64,000 bases of DNA from assembly GCA_902806565.1 (NCBI GenBank), contig CADCXA010000062.1, forward strand, positions 744,001 through 808,000. Reading direction: 5' to 3'. The position numbers and the translations under genes are program-made. Shown piece after piece: positions 22,248 to 34,202 of the stretch. The first letter of the stretch is position 1. Each line of letters opens with the position of its first letter. The DNA comes from Hypoxylon rubiginosum. Taxonomy: Eukaryota; Ascomycota; Sordariomycetes; Xylariales; Hypoxylaceae. The notes under the pieces were generated by a model. The model ran no database searches. It was not told where the DNA came from and saw only the letters and a program-made list of their open reading frames with translations.

Positions 22248-23250
22248 TGTGAGGACGATAGAGGCAGCAGGAGGCCCCTAAGCTTAGGTCATGAATAGCA
22301 AAGAAGGCTGCGCCAAGTTTCGGTAATGGCTCTTAGCAACGGTGATCAGGTAATTAGGTAGGTATTTGTGATTGCGCGGTAGGTGAGCCTGGATTCTCTA
22401 TAAAGTATTGTGTCGACGCCAACTCTTTGCTATTCTTTGGGATCGGGATCGTGTTATGTTAAAGTGCATACAAGTCAATTCGTGTCCCCAAAAGTGACGG
22501 TGGGTTAATTTCCTAGTGCTCCAGCGTTGCTTGGACCTGGCTTGGTGCAGGTTCCAGCTGTCCTGATTGTGCCGTGTCGGAACAACCATTATCCACTAAT
22601 TCCAGTCCAAGTATCCAGTACCACGACCTGAACCGAGCTTACACGCAAATAACAAGTACCTATACCAACTTGGCGGGGCAGCTTTCAAAGACAGCTACAC
22701 CCTGCAGCGTTAATCTTTTGCCAACCACTAGGTATCGCTCGCTATCGTCGACCCCTGCAGCCCCTGACAAGCACCAACAAGCATCAACATCTTTTATTCC
22801 TCTCTCCTATTGGCTACCCCTTTAATATTCGAGGGTTTAGCTGGTTCTCATTGGCCACGGCCCAATTAATCGTCTAGGTGTTCAACTGAATTTATTGCAA
22901 CGCTTCGATTCGTTCACTGTTACACGGGCATAGACAAGCTTTGAACAGTTCTCTATATCCAAAACGAAAAAGCCACTTTGCCATTTGTCTACTGTCTACT
23001 GTCTACTGTCTGCTGTCTGCCAGGCACCCAGGTGGTTTTTCTTTTTTACATGCCTTGGTCACGATGAGTTCACAATAAACTTCCTACTGTCATCATACAT
23101 GATACCGTAGTCTTTAATTCTTAGTTCTAAGCTCTGCCGCATGCTGGAGCTTGCGACGGAGCTATTCATCTTATACCTTGCCCCTCCAACCACTTGTCTT
23201 GCATTTCTATTCTCAGTCTTACACGAGCTTCGAGTCGCCTAAGCAGCATA
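22248..23250. promoter_or_regulatory. shared divergent promoter region of alpha-COP and UGGT
   Basis: About 1 kb between the two start codons. It holds a 7-bp repeat (22987-23020), several CCAAT-like sequences (for example ATTGGC at about 22810 and 22850), and no recognisable gene. Both flanking genes serve the early secretory pathway, which would allow joint control, but no exact unfolded-protein-response element was found. Confidence 0.4.
22987..23020. repeat. GTCTACT heptanucleotide microsatellite
   Basis: Perfect GTCTACT units that decay into GTCTGCT, directly followed by CCAGGCACCCAGGTGGT. Confidence 0.75.
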
Positions 23251-26200
23251 ATGCGACTTTTCAAACTGCCTTGCGGCCTTGCTGCCGCCCTCCTCGCCGC
23301 TTTCTTAAACTCAAGTCATGTCGTAGCTGGGCCGTCTGTCAATGTTGCTATGAAAGCAGCTTTCCCTGCTCCCCCATATCTTGTTGAGCTCTTGTAGGTC
23401 GTCATACATGATATAGAGTCTAGAATACGCAACGACTAAACATGACAGAGAAACTGCTGCTGGAGAGAATGCGACATCATACTTCCCGCTCCTCGATCGA
23501 ATCGCCGATGGCGCATTTGCAAATGCAAAGACCGATAGAGACTTGTACGAAAAGTTCCTCGAAGTTCTAAAACAAGACGGCCATATGGAAGCCCCCGAGG
23601 CCTTGTCTACCTTCAAGCTTGCTCTCTCTATGAGATCGGCAGCACCGAGGATAGAGGCGCACTACCAATACTACGATACAGCCGTGGCACCATCTCTAGG
23701 AGAAGCGAGAGATGATTGTGCCGAGTGGGTACTCCTCGGTGAGAAGCAGTATTGTTCGGCTTCGCTTTCGCATGTTGAAGGACATGTCCCGGGAGACCTA
23801 CAATTGCGATCGCTCCCCTTCGATCGCGCCTTGGGTGCTGGCTCAGAGGCGATATTATATGCCGACATCACGAAGCCTAGGTTCGGAGCTTTCCACAAGT
23901 CTCTGGCAGAGATGGCACGAAAAGGAGAAGTTTCTTACCGATTACGATATCGTGTCGACCAAGCCGAAGAGCGAGAGCCACTGCCGGTAAGTGGGTACGG
24001 AGTAGAGCTTCAGTTGAAACGAACCGACTATATCGTCATTGACGATCGCGATTCTGAGACCGGAACTGATTCAGCTGCCGAGTCCGCGCCTACTGAGGTG
24101 GTGCTCGATGGAGAAGAAGAAGTCACAGATCTGAAGCCGCTATCAAGCTCCGAATTGGCATCCCTGGGGCTCAAGGCCGGTTCTTTCATCATGCAGAGCG
24201 AAGATCCTCTTCAAACCTTGATCAGATTGACTCAGGACTTTCCCAAGTTCTCCGCGTCTGTCGCTGCCCACAATGCATCAGACGCATTCGTCTCGGAGCA
24301 TCGTCAAAGAGGGCTATCAGTTCCTGCTGGAATGAATGTCCTGTGGATGAATGGTGTCCAACTGATCGAACGACAAATCGATCCCTTTACTCTTGTGGAT
24401 AGTATTCGAAGGGAAAGGAAACTCATCGAGGGCGTAACGGATCTAGGACTGAGCGGAAAGGAGGCTATTGCTTTGCTTGGCAATCGCGAAGTGACACTGG
24501 CCAAGTCCGACGATGAGCCTCGCAGATTTGACTGGCGAGATGAGATTGAAGGCGGCCGCGTTATAATCTGGCTGAACAATATCGAGAAAGACAAGCGGTA
24601 TGCCGATTATCCTAAGAATCTCATGTCCGTAAGTATCTACTACTCATCCTAAACGATCTTGCAGTCGATTAACAATGTTATAGCTTATGCAAAGGACTTA
24701 CCCTGGGCAAATTCCTCCGATTCGCAAAGATATCTTCAATTTGGTCACTCCCGTTGACTTCACCAAATCAGAAGATCTATCGCTAGTCGTTGAACAGCTT
24801 CAATCTTTCATTAAGAGGTTGCTGCCTGTCCGTTTCGGCCTCGTCCCTCTAGTACCAACAAAGGCAGCGGAAACGCGAGCTAAGCTAGTCTACTACATAC
24901 TTGAAAATTACGGGCTAGCCAGCCTCATGTCGTATCTAGATGCTTGCCGCACGGGAGGCCAGACGGAGGAGGAAGCTTTCGACAAAGCTATCAAGAATCG
25001 AAGTCCGAAGGCTGATGCGACTCTCCTTTCGTTTCGGGAAATTCTTAAGTCAGAAGACCACATCCGGCAAATCGAGCTCGCGGAAAATTGGGTGGAAAGA
25101 CTCAATGCCGATACCAAGGTGCCTCCTCTGTTTATCAACGGGTTGGCTATACCACGTGAAAACACCTGGCTTCAGGTTATGAGCATGAGGATGAGCAGCG
25201 ACATACAGCTGATCCAACAGGGGATCTTTATGGGTCAAATCGACGAGGATACGTGGATTCCAGCGCTCTTTTTAGAGGGCGCACCATCCCGACGTAACCT
25301 TTACATTTTCCCGGAGGACGAGAAGTCCCTCACCATGTTAGATGTCAATAAGCTCTACTCGGAACACAATGATCTATTTGATCTGGTTCCTGTCGTTGAA
25401 GCGAGCGACACAAGCATGGAAACTTGGGCTACCCTTACCGTGGTGGCTGATCTAACCTCTGACCAAGGTCTCTCCCTCCTAGCATCTGCTCTAGTATTCC
25501 AACGCGAGAACCCGGGCGTACGCCTTGATATTGTCAATAATGCAGAAACATCTGCTAAAGCACACCAATTCAACGCGTTGTTGAAGAAGGGTATCTCCAA
25601 GATTTTGGAAGATAAAAATCTGGATATTTGGGAAGATAAATATCGGTATACCCTGGAAATGTTAGAAACTATCTTTTCAGGTTCGATCGATACCAACGAT
25701 GATGGATATAATGCCGCCCTGTCGCGATTCTTGGCGGCTGCTGCTTTCACGCCAGGCGATCAGCTACTAATACTAAACGGCCGTGTAGTCGGACCATTTA
25801 CTGACGGTTCGGTATTCAAGCCTAGCGACTACGAACAACTACTTGAATTCGAGCAGGCCACACGAATCCTACCTGTATACAGAGCGATACATGCACTAGG
25901 CTTTACCGACAAAGTCTCAGGCCCGTTGGCTGCCGCAAAGCTCACGTCAGTCACGGCTCTATCCACCATCTCAGACCTACCCGAAGGCATCTTTGAATCT
26001 GCCCCAACCCTAAGGACGACTATGTTCGACGACTGGAACGCAACCGATACGATGATCAGCGTCGGCGACGAATCTACAGCAAACATTCATTTTGTTGCCT
26101 TACTCAATCCTGCTAGCGAGGTAGGTCAGAAATGGGCTCCCATTCTAAAAGTCCTATCTCAGCTAGACGGTGTCTACATGCGTGTAATCTTGAACCCGAA

Positions 26201-27884
26201 AGAGAAGATGGAAGAACTTCCGGTCAAGAGATTTTACCGTTATGTGCTGGACTCGGCTCCATCTTTCGACGAAACTGGAAAGGTCAGCCCCCTAGGTGCG
26301 ACCTTTAAAGGTCTCCCTTCTGAGGCTCTTCTTAACCTCGGCATGGATGTACCGCCCGCCTGGCTAGTAGCAGCAAAGGATTCCGTTTACGACCTGGATA
26401 ATCTCAAACTGAGCTCGATCAAGGCGGATGTAGACGCGGTATACGAGCTAGAGCATATCCTCATCGAAGGTCACTCCCGAGAGACCACAGGCAGTCCACC
26501 TCGAGGTGTGCAGCTATTGCTTAGTACCGAGCGGGATCCCCATTTTGATGACACGATCATTATGGCTAACATCGGCTACTTCCAATTCAAGGCCAACCCT
26601 GGTTACTACAATATCCATCTCAAGGAAGGGAAGAGTTCAGAGATATTCGATATTATCAGCGTAGGCGCAAAGGGGTACAACGCCGTTCCGGGCGATGAGG
26701 GCACCGAGGTTGCTCTCATGGGCTTCCAGGGCACCACTTTATACCCACGGCTCGAGAGGAAACCCGGTATGGAGCTGGAAGACGTGCTCGAGGAAGGCAC
26801 TTCGGAAAGCGGTAGTGACTTGCTATCCCGCGGCCTCAAGTTTGCCGAAGGGATACTTGGCGGATCGAAGTCTAAGACTAAGTCCGTCTCAGACGAGGAA
26901 CACGCCGAGATCAACATCTTCTCCGTGGCCAGTGGTCACCTTTACGAACGTATGCTCAATATCATGATGGTTTCGGTCATGAAGAACACCAACCACACGG
27001 TCAAGTTCTGGTTCATCGAGCAGTTCTTGTCCCCGTCTTTCAAGGAATTCATACCCCATCTAGCCAGGGAGTACGGCTTCAAGTACGAGATGGTTACGTA
27101 CAAGTGGCCTCATTGGTTGCGCCAGCAAAAGGAGAAGCAGAGGGAAATTTGGGGCTACAAGATTCTCTTCCTCGACGTGCTCTTCCCTCTTTCGCTCGAC
27201 AAGGTCATCTTCGTCGACGCGGATCAGATCGTCAGAACGGACTTGATAGACCTCGTCAATCTAGACCTGGAGGGCGCACCTTACGGGTTCACGCCCATGT
27301 GCGACTCCCGGACGGAGATGGAGGGCTTCCGGTTCTGGAAGCAGGGGTACTGGAAGAACTACCTCCGCGGCAACCCGTACCACATCTCGGCCCTCTACGT
27401 CGTCGACCTCCGCCGCTTCCGACAGCTCGCGGCCGGCGACAGGCTCCGGCAGCACTACCACCAGCTCTCGGCAGACCCGCAATCCCTATCCAACCTCGAC
27501 CAGGACCTTCCCAACCACATGCAGTTCGTGATCCCTATCCACAGCCTGCCGCAGGAGTGGCTCTGGTGCGAGACGTGGTGCAGCGACGAGAGCCAGGCGG
27601 AGGCGCGGACCATCGACCTGTGCAACAACCCGCAGACCAAGGAGCCGAAGCTCGACCGCGCCAGGAGACAGGTGCCCGAGTGGACGGCGTACGACGACGA
27701 GATCGCGGCGCTGGACCAACGGCGGCGGAAGAGTCCAGCTGCGGATGCGAACGTAGTCGGTGGTGGTGGTGGCGATGGTGAGAATGCCCAAAACGTGCTG
27801 AGCGGTGTGGCTGAAGAGAAGAATACGAAGAGTAGACGGTTCGAGGAGTCGGAGACACAGACTCGGACGAAGGACGAATTGTAG
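23251..27884 (+). CDS. UDP-glucose:glycoprotein glucosyltransferase (UGGT)
   Basis: ER-lumen folding sensor that adds one glucose to N-glycans of misfolded glycoproteins, returning them to calnexin. Exons 23251-23393, 23449-24628 and 24684-27884; introns are both 55 nt; total 1507 residues, the normal UGGT size. A signal peptide is visible (MRLFKLPCGLAAALLAAFLN, cleavage near VVAG). The long middle part holds the thioredoxin-like sensor domains. The C-terminal GT24 catalytic domain runs from INIFSVASGHLYERMLNIM through VIFVDADQIVRTD (DxD-type metal/UDP site, near residue 1285) to NLDQDLPNHMQ and QEWLWCETWC. The protein ends in KDEL, an ER-retrieval signal. A disordered Gly/Lys-rich stretch precedes it. 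Kre5 is the yeast relative, but the strongly conserved GT24 domain fits a true UGGT. Shares a divergent promoter with alpha-COP. Confidence 0.95.
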
Positions 27885-28687
27885 ATATTTGAAATAGAGA
27901 CATAGATGCATATATAGACTTGATAGTCTTGATCTAATTACCTGGTCAAGTTGGTCTGCTGTTATCGTGAATCGCAAGCTACCTAATATCGTGGCAGTTC
28001 TATACCCACTCTTGCTAGGAGAAATAGGCGAAGGATTAGGTACACAGGAATTTAAAAGCCTTTAGCTTCTCGAACGAATGAATACTAACACATTTATTTC
28101 TAACTGTGTCCCCAGCCTATACCTCTGTAACATATATCCTGAATTTGCGGTGCCTATAAGTTATATGGTCTCCGTCGTCATCCGGGCTTGGCAGCGGACA
28201 TGAGCGGACCGGATAAGTGTGTGAGCTGTCAGGCTGTAAGTGGCAAAGGTAATAGCGTAGATCTTCAGCTGAAAGGCTGAAGGAGGCGAATTTCCCCCAA
28301 AAGGGGTCCTTATCCGTAATAAATCCATCCCGCATTAGCATTGCACCATCTTTTTTTTTTTTTATCTGTAATCTTTTAGTTCTACATCCCCGCCGCGCCG
28401 CATTTCCTTCTGGGGAAGCAGGAAAAGCAGGAAAAGATAAAGTTGTACGGCCAGCTGCCGAATTCAGCTGCCGTTATCACAGCTTTGTCCATTCATTCAT
28501 TTATTCATCCCAAATCTATTCCCGTCACCTTATTCCCCGCTCCCCGTCCCCGTCCCCGTTCCCGTCTCCGTCTCCGTCTCTCTTTTCTTTCTCTCCGTTT
28601 CCCCCCACCTCCTCCCCCTGTCTTGCCCGCCAGAGAGAGGAGAAGAGAGATAAGAGCACCCAAAAAAAAGGGAAGAAAAAAATAGAA
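27885..28687. other. intergenic region between UGGT and the hydrolase gene
   Basis: UGGT 3' UTR and hydrolase promoter, both genes on the plus strand. The final 150 bases are a C/T-rich tract (CCCGTC/TCCGTC repeats, 28535-28620) followed directly by an A/G-rich tract up to the ATG. No gene recognised. Confidence 0.5.
28535..28687. repeat. polypyrimidine then polypurine tract in a 5' leader
   Basis: A strongly C/T-biased stretch with (CCCGTC)n and (TCCGTC)n units turns into GAGAGAGGAGAAGAGAG and AAAAAAAGGGAAG just before the ATG at 28688. C/T-rich leaders are common in filamentous fungal core promoters. Here the adjacent complementary composition could also fold back in RNA. Confidence 0.6.
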
Positions 28688-29557
28688 ATGGAGCTCGGCC
28701 AGCTGGTCGTGGCGCCGCTGGACCCGCGGCACCACACGCACACGCTCATCTTCCTGCACGGCCGGGGCGACACCTCGGCCAGCATGACGGACGCCCTGCT
28801 CCGGTGGTCCCGCAACTCGCGCCGCCGCTCCCTCGTCGACGTCTTCCCCACCGTCCGCTGGGTCTTCCCCCAGGCCGAGCAACGCCTCGTCCAGTCCAGC
28901 CACGACGACACCACCTGGCCCCAGTGGTTCGACATCTGGAACGTCCTCGACATGTCCGACGGCGAGGACCTGCAGGCCCCCGGCTTGCGGGATTCCGTCG
29001 CGAGCGTGAGGCGCATCGTGCGGAACGAGGCGCGCAAGGTCGGCGGGCTCGACCGCGTGCTGCTCTCGGGCATCAGCCAGGGCGGCGCCACCGCCGTCCA
29101 CGCGCTCCTGCACCTCGGCGCCGTCGCGGCCGAGGACGCGCCCCCGGAGAAGCTAGCCGAGCCGCGCGTCGTCGTCGACCTCGACGAGCCCCCGCCCCCC
29201 GCCCGCCTCTGCGGCTTGCTCTGCTTCTCCTGCTGGCTCCCGTTCCCGGGGGGCACCCTAGAAGAGACGCGCGAGGTGATCGGCCTCGACGGCGAGGACG
29301 ACGACCCGGTGCGCGAGAAGAACGACGAGATCGTCCGGCACACGCCCGCCTTCCTGGGCCACTGCGCCGACGACCCCGTCGTGTTCCCCGAGTACGGGCG
29401 CCTGCTCCGGGACGAGCTGCGCGGGTTCGGCATGGAGGTCGAGTGGAACGAGTACCCGGACGGCGGCCACTGGCTCAACTCGCCCCAGGGCGTCGACGAC
29501 GTCGTCGATTTTTTGAAGGCGAGGGGTATACCCGCTGCTATGGAAGAAGACGAATGA
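28688..29557 (+). CDS. acyl-protein thioesterase / carboxylesterase-like alpha/beta hydrolase
   Basis: Single-exon, 289-residue serine hydrolase of the phospholipase/carboxylesterase (APT1-like) family, probably cytosolic as no signal peptide is seen. HTLIFLHGRGD near the start supplies the oxyanion-hole loop. The nucleophile is Ser130 in GISQGG (GxSxG), the acid is Asp228 or 229 in HCADDPVV, and the base is His261 in YPDGGHW. WFDIW in the middle matches the APT family. The protein differs from canonical APT1 in length (about 230 residues) because of insertions around LAEPRVVVDLDEPPPP and the acidic GLDGEDDDP loop. It therefore belongs to a fungal side branch whose substrate cannot be named. 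Very GC-rich with strong third-position C/G bias, which creates long false frames on the other strand. Confidence 0.85.
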   Translation: MELGQLVVAPLDPRHHTHTLIFLHGRGDTSASMTDALLRWSRNSRRRSLVDVFPTVRWVFPQAEQRLVQSSHDDTTWPQWFDIWNVLDMSDGEDLQAPGLRDSVASVRRIVRNEARKVGGLDRVLLSGISQGGATAVHALLHLGAVAAEDAPPEKLAEPRVVVDLDEPPPPARLCGLLCFSCWLPFPGGTLEETREVIGLDGEDDDPVREKNDEIVRHTPAFLGHCADDPVVFPEYGRLLRDELRGFGMEVEWNEYPDGGHWLNSPQGVDDVVDFLKARGIPAAMEEDE

Positions 29558-30332
29558 TGATGATGAATGAATGATGAATGATTGACCGGGTGTTTGTTCA
29601 CTTGCTCTTTAATTGTAGAGGGAAAAGGGGCAGTTTGAAAGAGGAGAGAGGAGACTTATCAATTCCTGGATACATTCCCATGGAACGAATCGCTTGTCTC
29701 GGGTCGTCCCCCCGTGCACGGCAACATACATACTACATATCCTTGGGTGGCTGGCGAGGAAGACCATTCGGCCTTGCTAAAATCGAAGGAACTCTTATGG
29801 GTGGAAGAAGTGTATACCTCCACCGTGAAGTTGAGGTCAGATTGTTCCCGAAGACGAGATTTTGGGCACTACCGCAACGATGTTGAATTCCGAGTCGAGT
29901 CAATGGTTTATGGTATTATTTAGGCGGAAGATATCTACATTTAACGACATTCCATACAACCAAGGGCACCGCAGGGGGTAGAGGGGGGGTTTACAGGCTG
30001 TATCCTTCGAGCAGCTACACAACAACTAGGGTTATGATGATATAGACGTCACGTAGAATTCTCGCTCGAATAGACTAGCAGCGAGCAACTACGTATACCC
30101 AATATATGCCATGATAAGAATCAAGCAACTAAGTCCGAGTTAACCGGTAGTGATGCATCACAAGACCAAAATACTGCTGCCATTAAATAAACACCAGTAC
30201 TAAGAAGCCGTTCAGCCCCGTTCCTTATTAGCCTCGTTCGCTTCCCTACCCTACAATGCAAGTAATTTATGTGGTTATACACGCTAAGTTATAACTCGGC
30301 TTCGCTTCCGGGTCCCCCTTTAAACCCCCGAA
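29558..30332. other. convergent 3' intergenic region
   Basis: Spacer between the hydrolase and GAA1 stop codons. Starts with an ATGATGATGAATGA-type repeat. No coding or RNA signal recognised. Confidence 0.5.
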
Positions 30333-32445
30333 TCAAGCCTTTTTCTCCTTCCCGTCCCTCGTCCCCGGCTGTCCCAGAACGATGAGCTGGCCGACGAGCC
30401 AGGCGGGCCACCAGACGCACCAGACGACGAGCGGCGTGTACATGCCCCAGACGTGCCAGCCGAAAGCCGCCTCCCCGAGCACGACGTCGAGGCCGACACC
30501 CGCCGCCACGCTACCGGCAAGCAACACAACGGACGGGGCCAGGGCGTGCAGGAGGGCGACGTTGGCGTACCTCGCCGCGGCGGACGCGGGCCAGGGGCGG
30601 GTGAAGGACAGCGGGGCCGAGAGCAGGCCGACGAGGAAGGCGAGCGAGAAGTTGAGCGTCGCGAGTGTCGACAGGAACATGCCCAGCAGCAACAGCGAGA
30701 ACGACTTGATGAGCCGGTACTGCTGGGCAGTCGGCCGGTGCCGGCTGTTGGTCAGTAGGTGCGAGACGACGTGCGGGATGCCGGCGCTGACGCCGATGAA
30801 TGCGCAGAAGACCGGGGCAAGGATCTGAAATTAGACTGTTAGCTCCGAGAAGTAAAACAGGGAGAGGATCGGTGATAGGAAATACGGTTTGCTTCAAGAT
30901 CAATAGGGGAAAGGGGGAGAAACTCACCTTCGAAGGCGTATGATTAAACACAAACAGCGGGACGACCCCTAGGAATTGAGCACTCGCAACGAGAATAAGG
31001 GGAAGAAGAACTTCTCGTTCGACCGTTGGCGAAGTCGCCACTACCTCCCCGTTCGCCTCTTCACCTTTACCACTCTGAGTCTTGGACTTGTCATCCTTCT
31101 GCTTCACCACTACCACCTCTGAATCGTCTTCCTCCTTATACCCGCTCTTAACCCACAGCGCGATCGCCATGATGGTAAAGTTGGCCGCAATCAGCATGGC
31201 GCTGGGTAGGTACGTGCCTATGCTCACGAACCTGTGTTTGTGTATCAGGAGGTAGAAGAAGAAGCTCTGGTGCAGCTTCTCGAGCAGGTTGTTCAGGCTG
31301 CGGAACATGCCCTCGACCAGCTTCCCCAGTCCCATCTCGTCGTGCCAGCCGTGGCCCACGGGCTGCAGCGTTATGGCGTCGACGTGGTACGGGATGAAGC
31401 TGCTGTGCGGGCCGACCGCATGCCCCAGAGCCTGGTTCAGCATGCCGCGCAGCACCGTCTTCAGGTTGTCGTCGTACTTCTGGTTGTGTTTCCACATGCC
31501 CTGGAGTGCGGATCCCATGCCCATCTGCCCATTCGCGATATTAACGATGGAATTGATCAGATCGAGGTTGGGCAGTTGCCCGTTCACGCCGTCATATACA
31601 ATGTGCACCGATTCGAAACGTCCCTCCTGCGCGTAGTCGAGAGCTATAGCCCCTTGTAAAGCACCGGATTTTATAGGTAGGGAGGCTACCTGTGAAGGAT
31701 CGTGTGCGTCGTGGTATGCATCGACCCAAGCCTGCGTGCCGGCCCTGCTTTCGGGAGGCACGACGAGAATAATGTCCTTCGACCATAGCGACCATCGCTT
31801 GAAGTACCGGGTCAAGGCAAGAGCCAGCGCCAAACCATTGCGGTTGAATTCCTCCTTCACATTTTTCCAGGCGGCAACAAGCACGATGGCCTCGGTAGCA
31901 TCTCCGCGGGGTGCTTGTAGGATTGCGTAGACGTTTTCCCCGGTATACGTATCGCCCAATGAATGGTAGGTGTAATTCTGACGCCCAACCTTGACGCCCA
32001 TGCCCTTGAAGATCTTCTCAAGCTCGTCATTCACCCTGTAATAGCAGACAGCATGTCAGAACTAGTTCCCCTCTCAATTATGTAGTAGGCGACCCACTCA
32101 GTATTGGTCTTATTTTGTAACGCATCGACCTCGTGTCTGTAGGCTCGAAACACGTTCTGATCGCTTCCCCCGAAGTAGGTATGCACTTGGCCTGGCAGAA
32201 GCGCATTCTCGCTGATGTATGTACGGCGGCTATATTCGTCGAGCGGTAGCATAAGTAGCCAGATGACTCCGACTATTATACACAAAAGCGATATGAACGG
32301 GGGAAGCTTGAGCAGTCGAGGATCGCGGCGCAAGGCCAGCACCGCAGCTATAAACCGTCAACTCAACATATTAGCTAGATGTTCCCACTTCTTCACTTGA
32401 TGGTAGGGTAATGGTATAGTATAGCTTACAGATTAGACGCGGCAT
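30333..32445 (-). CDS. GAA1: GPI transamidase subunit Gaa1
   Basis: ER-membrane subunit of the GPI transamidase, which attaches GPI anchors to proteins. Exons: 32445-32430 (16 nt), 32347-32098, 32035-30928, 30824-30333; introns 82, 62 and 103 nt, all GT-AG; 621 residues, typical for Gaa1. The tiny first exon encodes MPRLI and part of a Ser codon. Features: N-terminal membrane helix (PPFISLLCIIVGVIWLLMLP); a luminal M28-peptidase-like domain with NVYAILQAPRGDATEAIVL, TRYFKRWSLWSKDIILVVP, GLNGQLPNLDLIN-like GVNGQLPNLDLIN and QALGHAVGPHSSFIPYHVDA; then several C-terminal membrane helices and a short basic tail (TRDGKEKKA). Gaa1 lacks peptidase activity in the family. The exon 2/3 junction (GA before GTGGGT, TTACAG before G) was chosen because it gives the conserved VNDELEKIF. 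Confidence 0.95.
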
Positions 32446-33104
32446 AGCTGCTAGCTCTCTAGTCGTTTGGTGTCAACTTATGCGAAGCTTCGCAATTAGT
32501 ATAAGCGGCTGTTTGTTATTGCTACATGAAGTGCTGTATGAAGTTGCGGATTTTTGGGAATGGGATGTAATTGCAGATTGCAGATTGCAGATTGCAGATT
32601 GCAGATTGCAGATTGCAATTGCAATTGCAGATCGCGGTAAACGCGAGAAATGGACCGTGACGTTCAGGGGTCCCTTGAACCTTTAATTGGGAGCTTTACA
32701 TAATCAGCCCTACGGGTCAGCGGGTTCAATTAACGGATACTTGCATATTCTCTTTCCAACTCTGAATATCAAAGACAAAGATGTATCAGTTGCTTAAGAC
32801 GTGCTTACATCTCTAGAGTTACGAGTGCATGCAAATACAATTATAAGAGACGCTGTTTATAAAAGGCTACTCATTGATATATGTGGCCAAACTCCCATGT
32901 TCATTACACAGGCGCTATAGTTGCCTAAATACGCTGCATCCCAGCACTCCCATGGTTTGAAAGCCCCTTTCCCTGGAAACTCCGATATCATGCACGTACG
33001 GAACGTCAGGATGCCAAAACGACATATTCTATATACAAAGTAGTGCCACTAAGCTAATTCTTTGGCCTCCTCCCCCTGCGTCCAAGCCTGCGAGAGAAGC
33101 TATA
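32446..33104. other. intergenic region between GAA1 and RBD2
   Basis: GAA1 promoter and RBD2 3' UTR, both on the minus strand. Holds the ATTGCAG repeat listed separately. No gene recognised. Confidence 0.5.
32569..32632. repeat. ATTGCAG heptanucleotide microsatellite
   Basis: About six perfect ATTGCAG units ending in ATTGCAATTGCAATTGCAG. Located roughly 125-190 bases upstream of the GAA1 start codon (minus strand), within its likely promoter. Confidence 0.85.
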
Positions 33105-34202
33105 CTAAGGACCTAGTCTTTGCGATGAACCTATCAGGACTAACGGCGTCGATGAACTAGTCGGGTTTGTCGTTGGTAAAACGCCAAATCTTCCATATAT
33201 CTTCTGATCCACGCTGATATAATGCGGTAACCGTCCTAGGAGATTTAAACGGCTTTCGATCCACCGCAGTGCCTTTTCCGGAGGGGATAGAAACTTGAGG
33301 TAGCCCAGCCCAACTGTAGAAGTCAGTGTAAGCCACACGATGGTTCAAATACGATAGATCTAGGGGGCTTTACTCACATAAGTAACCTGTGCCGACTCCA
33401 CATAGATGGCCAAGAAAGCTAGTATTGGGGATGAGTGCCTCCACAACCAACACCATCGCCAACGGTGTCGTCCACGTCGGAATATGATAGGTTCCAATCA
33501 TAAGATACGGATTGGTTTTGAAAGTTCGAATGGCCTCCGCGCCCAACAAGAGAAACACCCAGATACTGCGCGTGCCAACATATTAGTACTTCCGGCTCCG
33601 ACGCAGTAGGTCCCAACATGCTTACCTAGCTCCCATGACGGCCGTGTTTCCTCTCAATATGAACTTTTCCAGGAATATGTATACGAGCGCTGGTATCGTC
33701 GTCAAAGCTAAGCCAAAATGTTAATCTTCGCTTCGTTTCCACCTAGCCGATAGCCAACATTGTCTTGCAAAAGTAAGCGCACTTACGTCCAAAGAATAGC
33801 GCCAACGACGTCAAGGTACCGAACTCGGTTTCGAACCTGTCGAGCAGCGGCGCCAACGCCAGGATATTAAACAAGGCGTGGAAGAAGTTGAGGTGGATCA
33901 GCGGGAACGTATTGACTCGGTACACTATAAGCGCAGTCGCATCAGCATCAGTAAGCGTCTGCTCCTCGTTCTCATCATAATAGCCCCTAAGAACTAAGAC
34001 AGCGGTAAGGCAAAGGTAACTAACTCGTCGTGATGGTCAACTCGTCCGGGATGAGAGCGCCCCATTGTTGTATGTCCCATACAGACTGCAGGCCGGCGAG
34101 CCAGAACGCTACCATAACAACTACCATGGCGCGTGTAAATAGTGGCAGCCGGAACGAGTACGAGCGCGCTCGCAAGGTGTTGAAGCCTTGCAACATAGGC
34201 AT
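33105..34202 (-). CDS. RBD2: rhomboid intramembrane serine protease Rbd2
   Basis: Multi-pass intramembrane protease of the Golgi/endosomal rhomboid type. Five exons: 34202-34025, 33924-33787, 33707-33626, 33565-33378, 33313-33105; introns 100, 79, 60 and 64 nt; 264 residues, as usual for Rbd2. The start ATG at 34202 (MPMLQGFNTLRARSY) precedes FRLPLFTRAMVVVMVAFWL and GLQSVWDIQQWGALIPDEL. Exon 2 gives PLIHLNFFHALFNILAL. The catalytic serine is Ser133 in AVMGASIWVFLLLG, and the partner histidine is His186 in SFLGHLCGVGTGYL. The AGT codon for Ser133 is split AG/T by intron 3, whose branch site is TACTAAT. An upstream in-frame extension starts with GTG and was rejected. The soluble C-terminal tail is Ser/Thr/Pro-rich. 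Same strand as GAA1, but separated by about 660 bases. Confidence 0.93.

Noticed and set aside
28505..29601. Long minus-strand frames (202 and 358 codons) and a 256-codon plus-strand alternative frame over the hydrolase gene
   Set aside because: Created by strong third-position G/C bias; the plus-strand 289-residue frame has the full catalytic triad.
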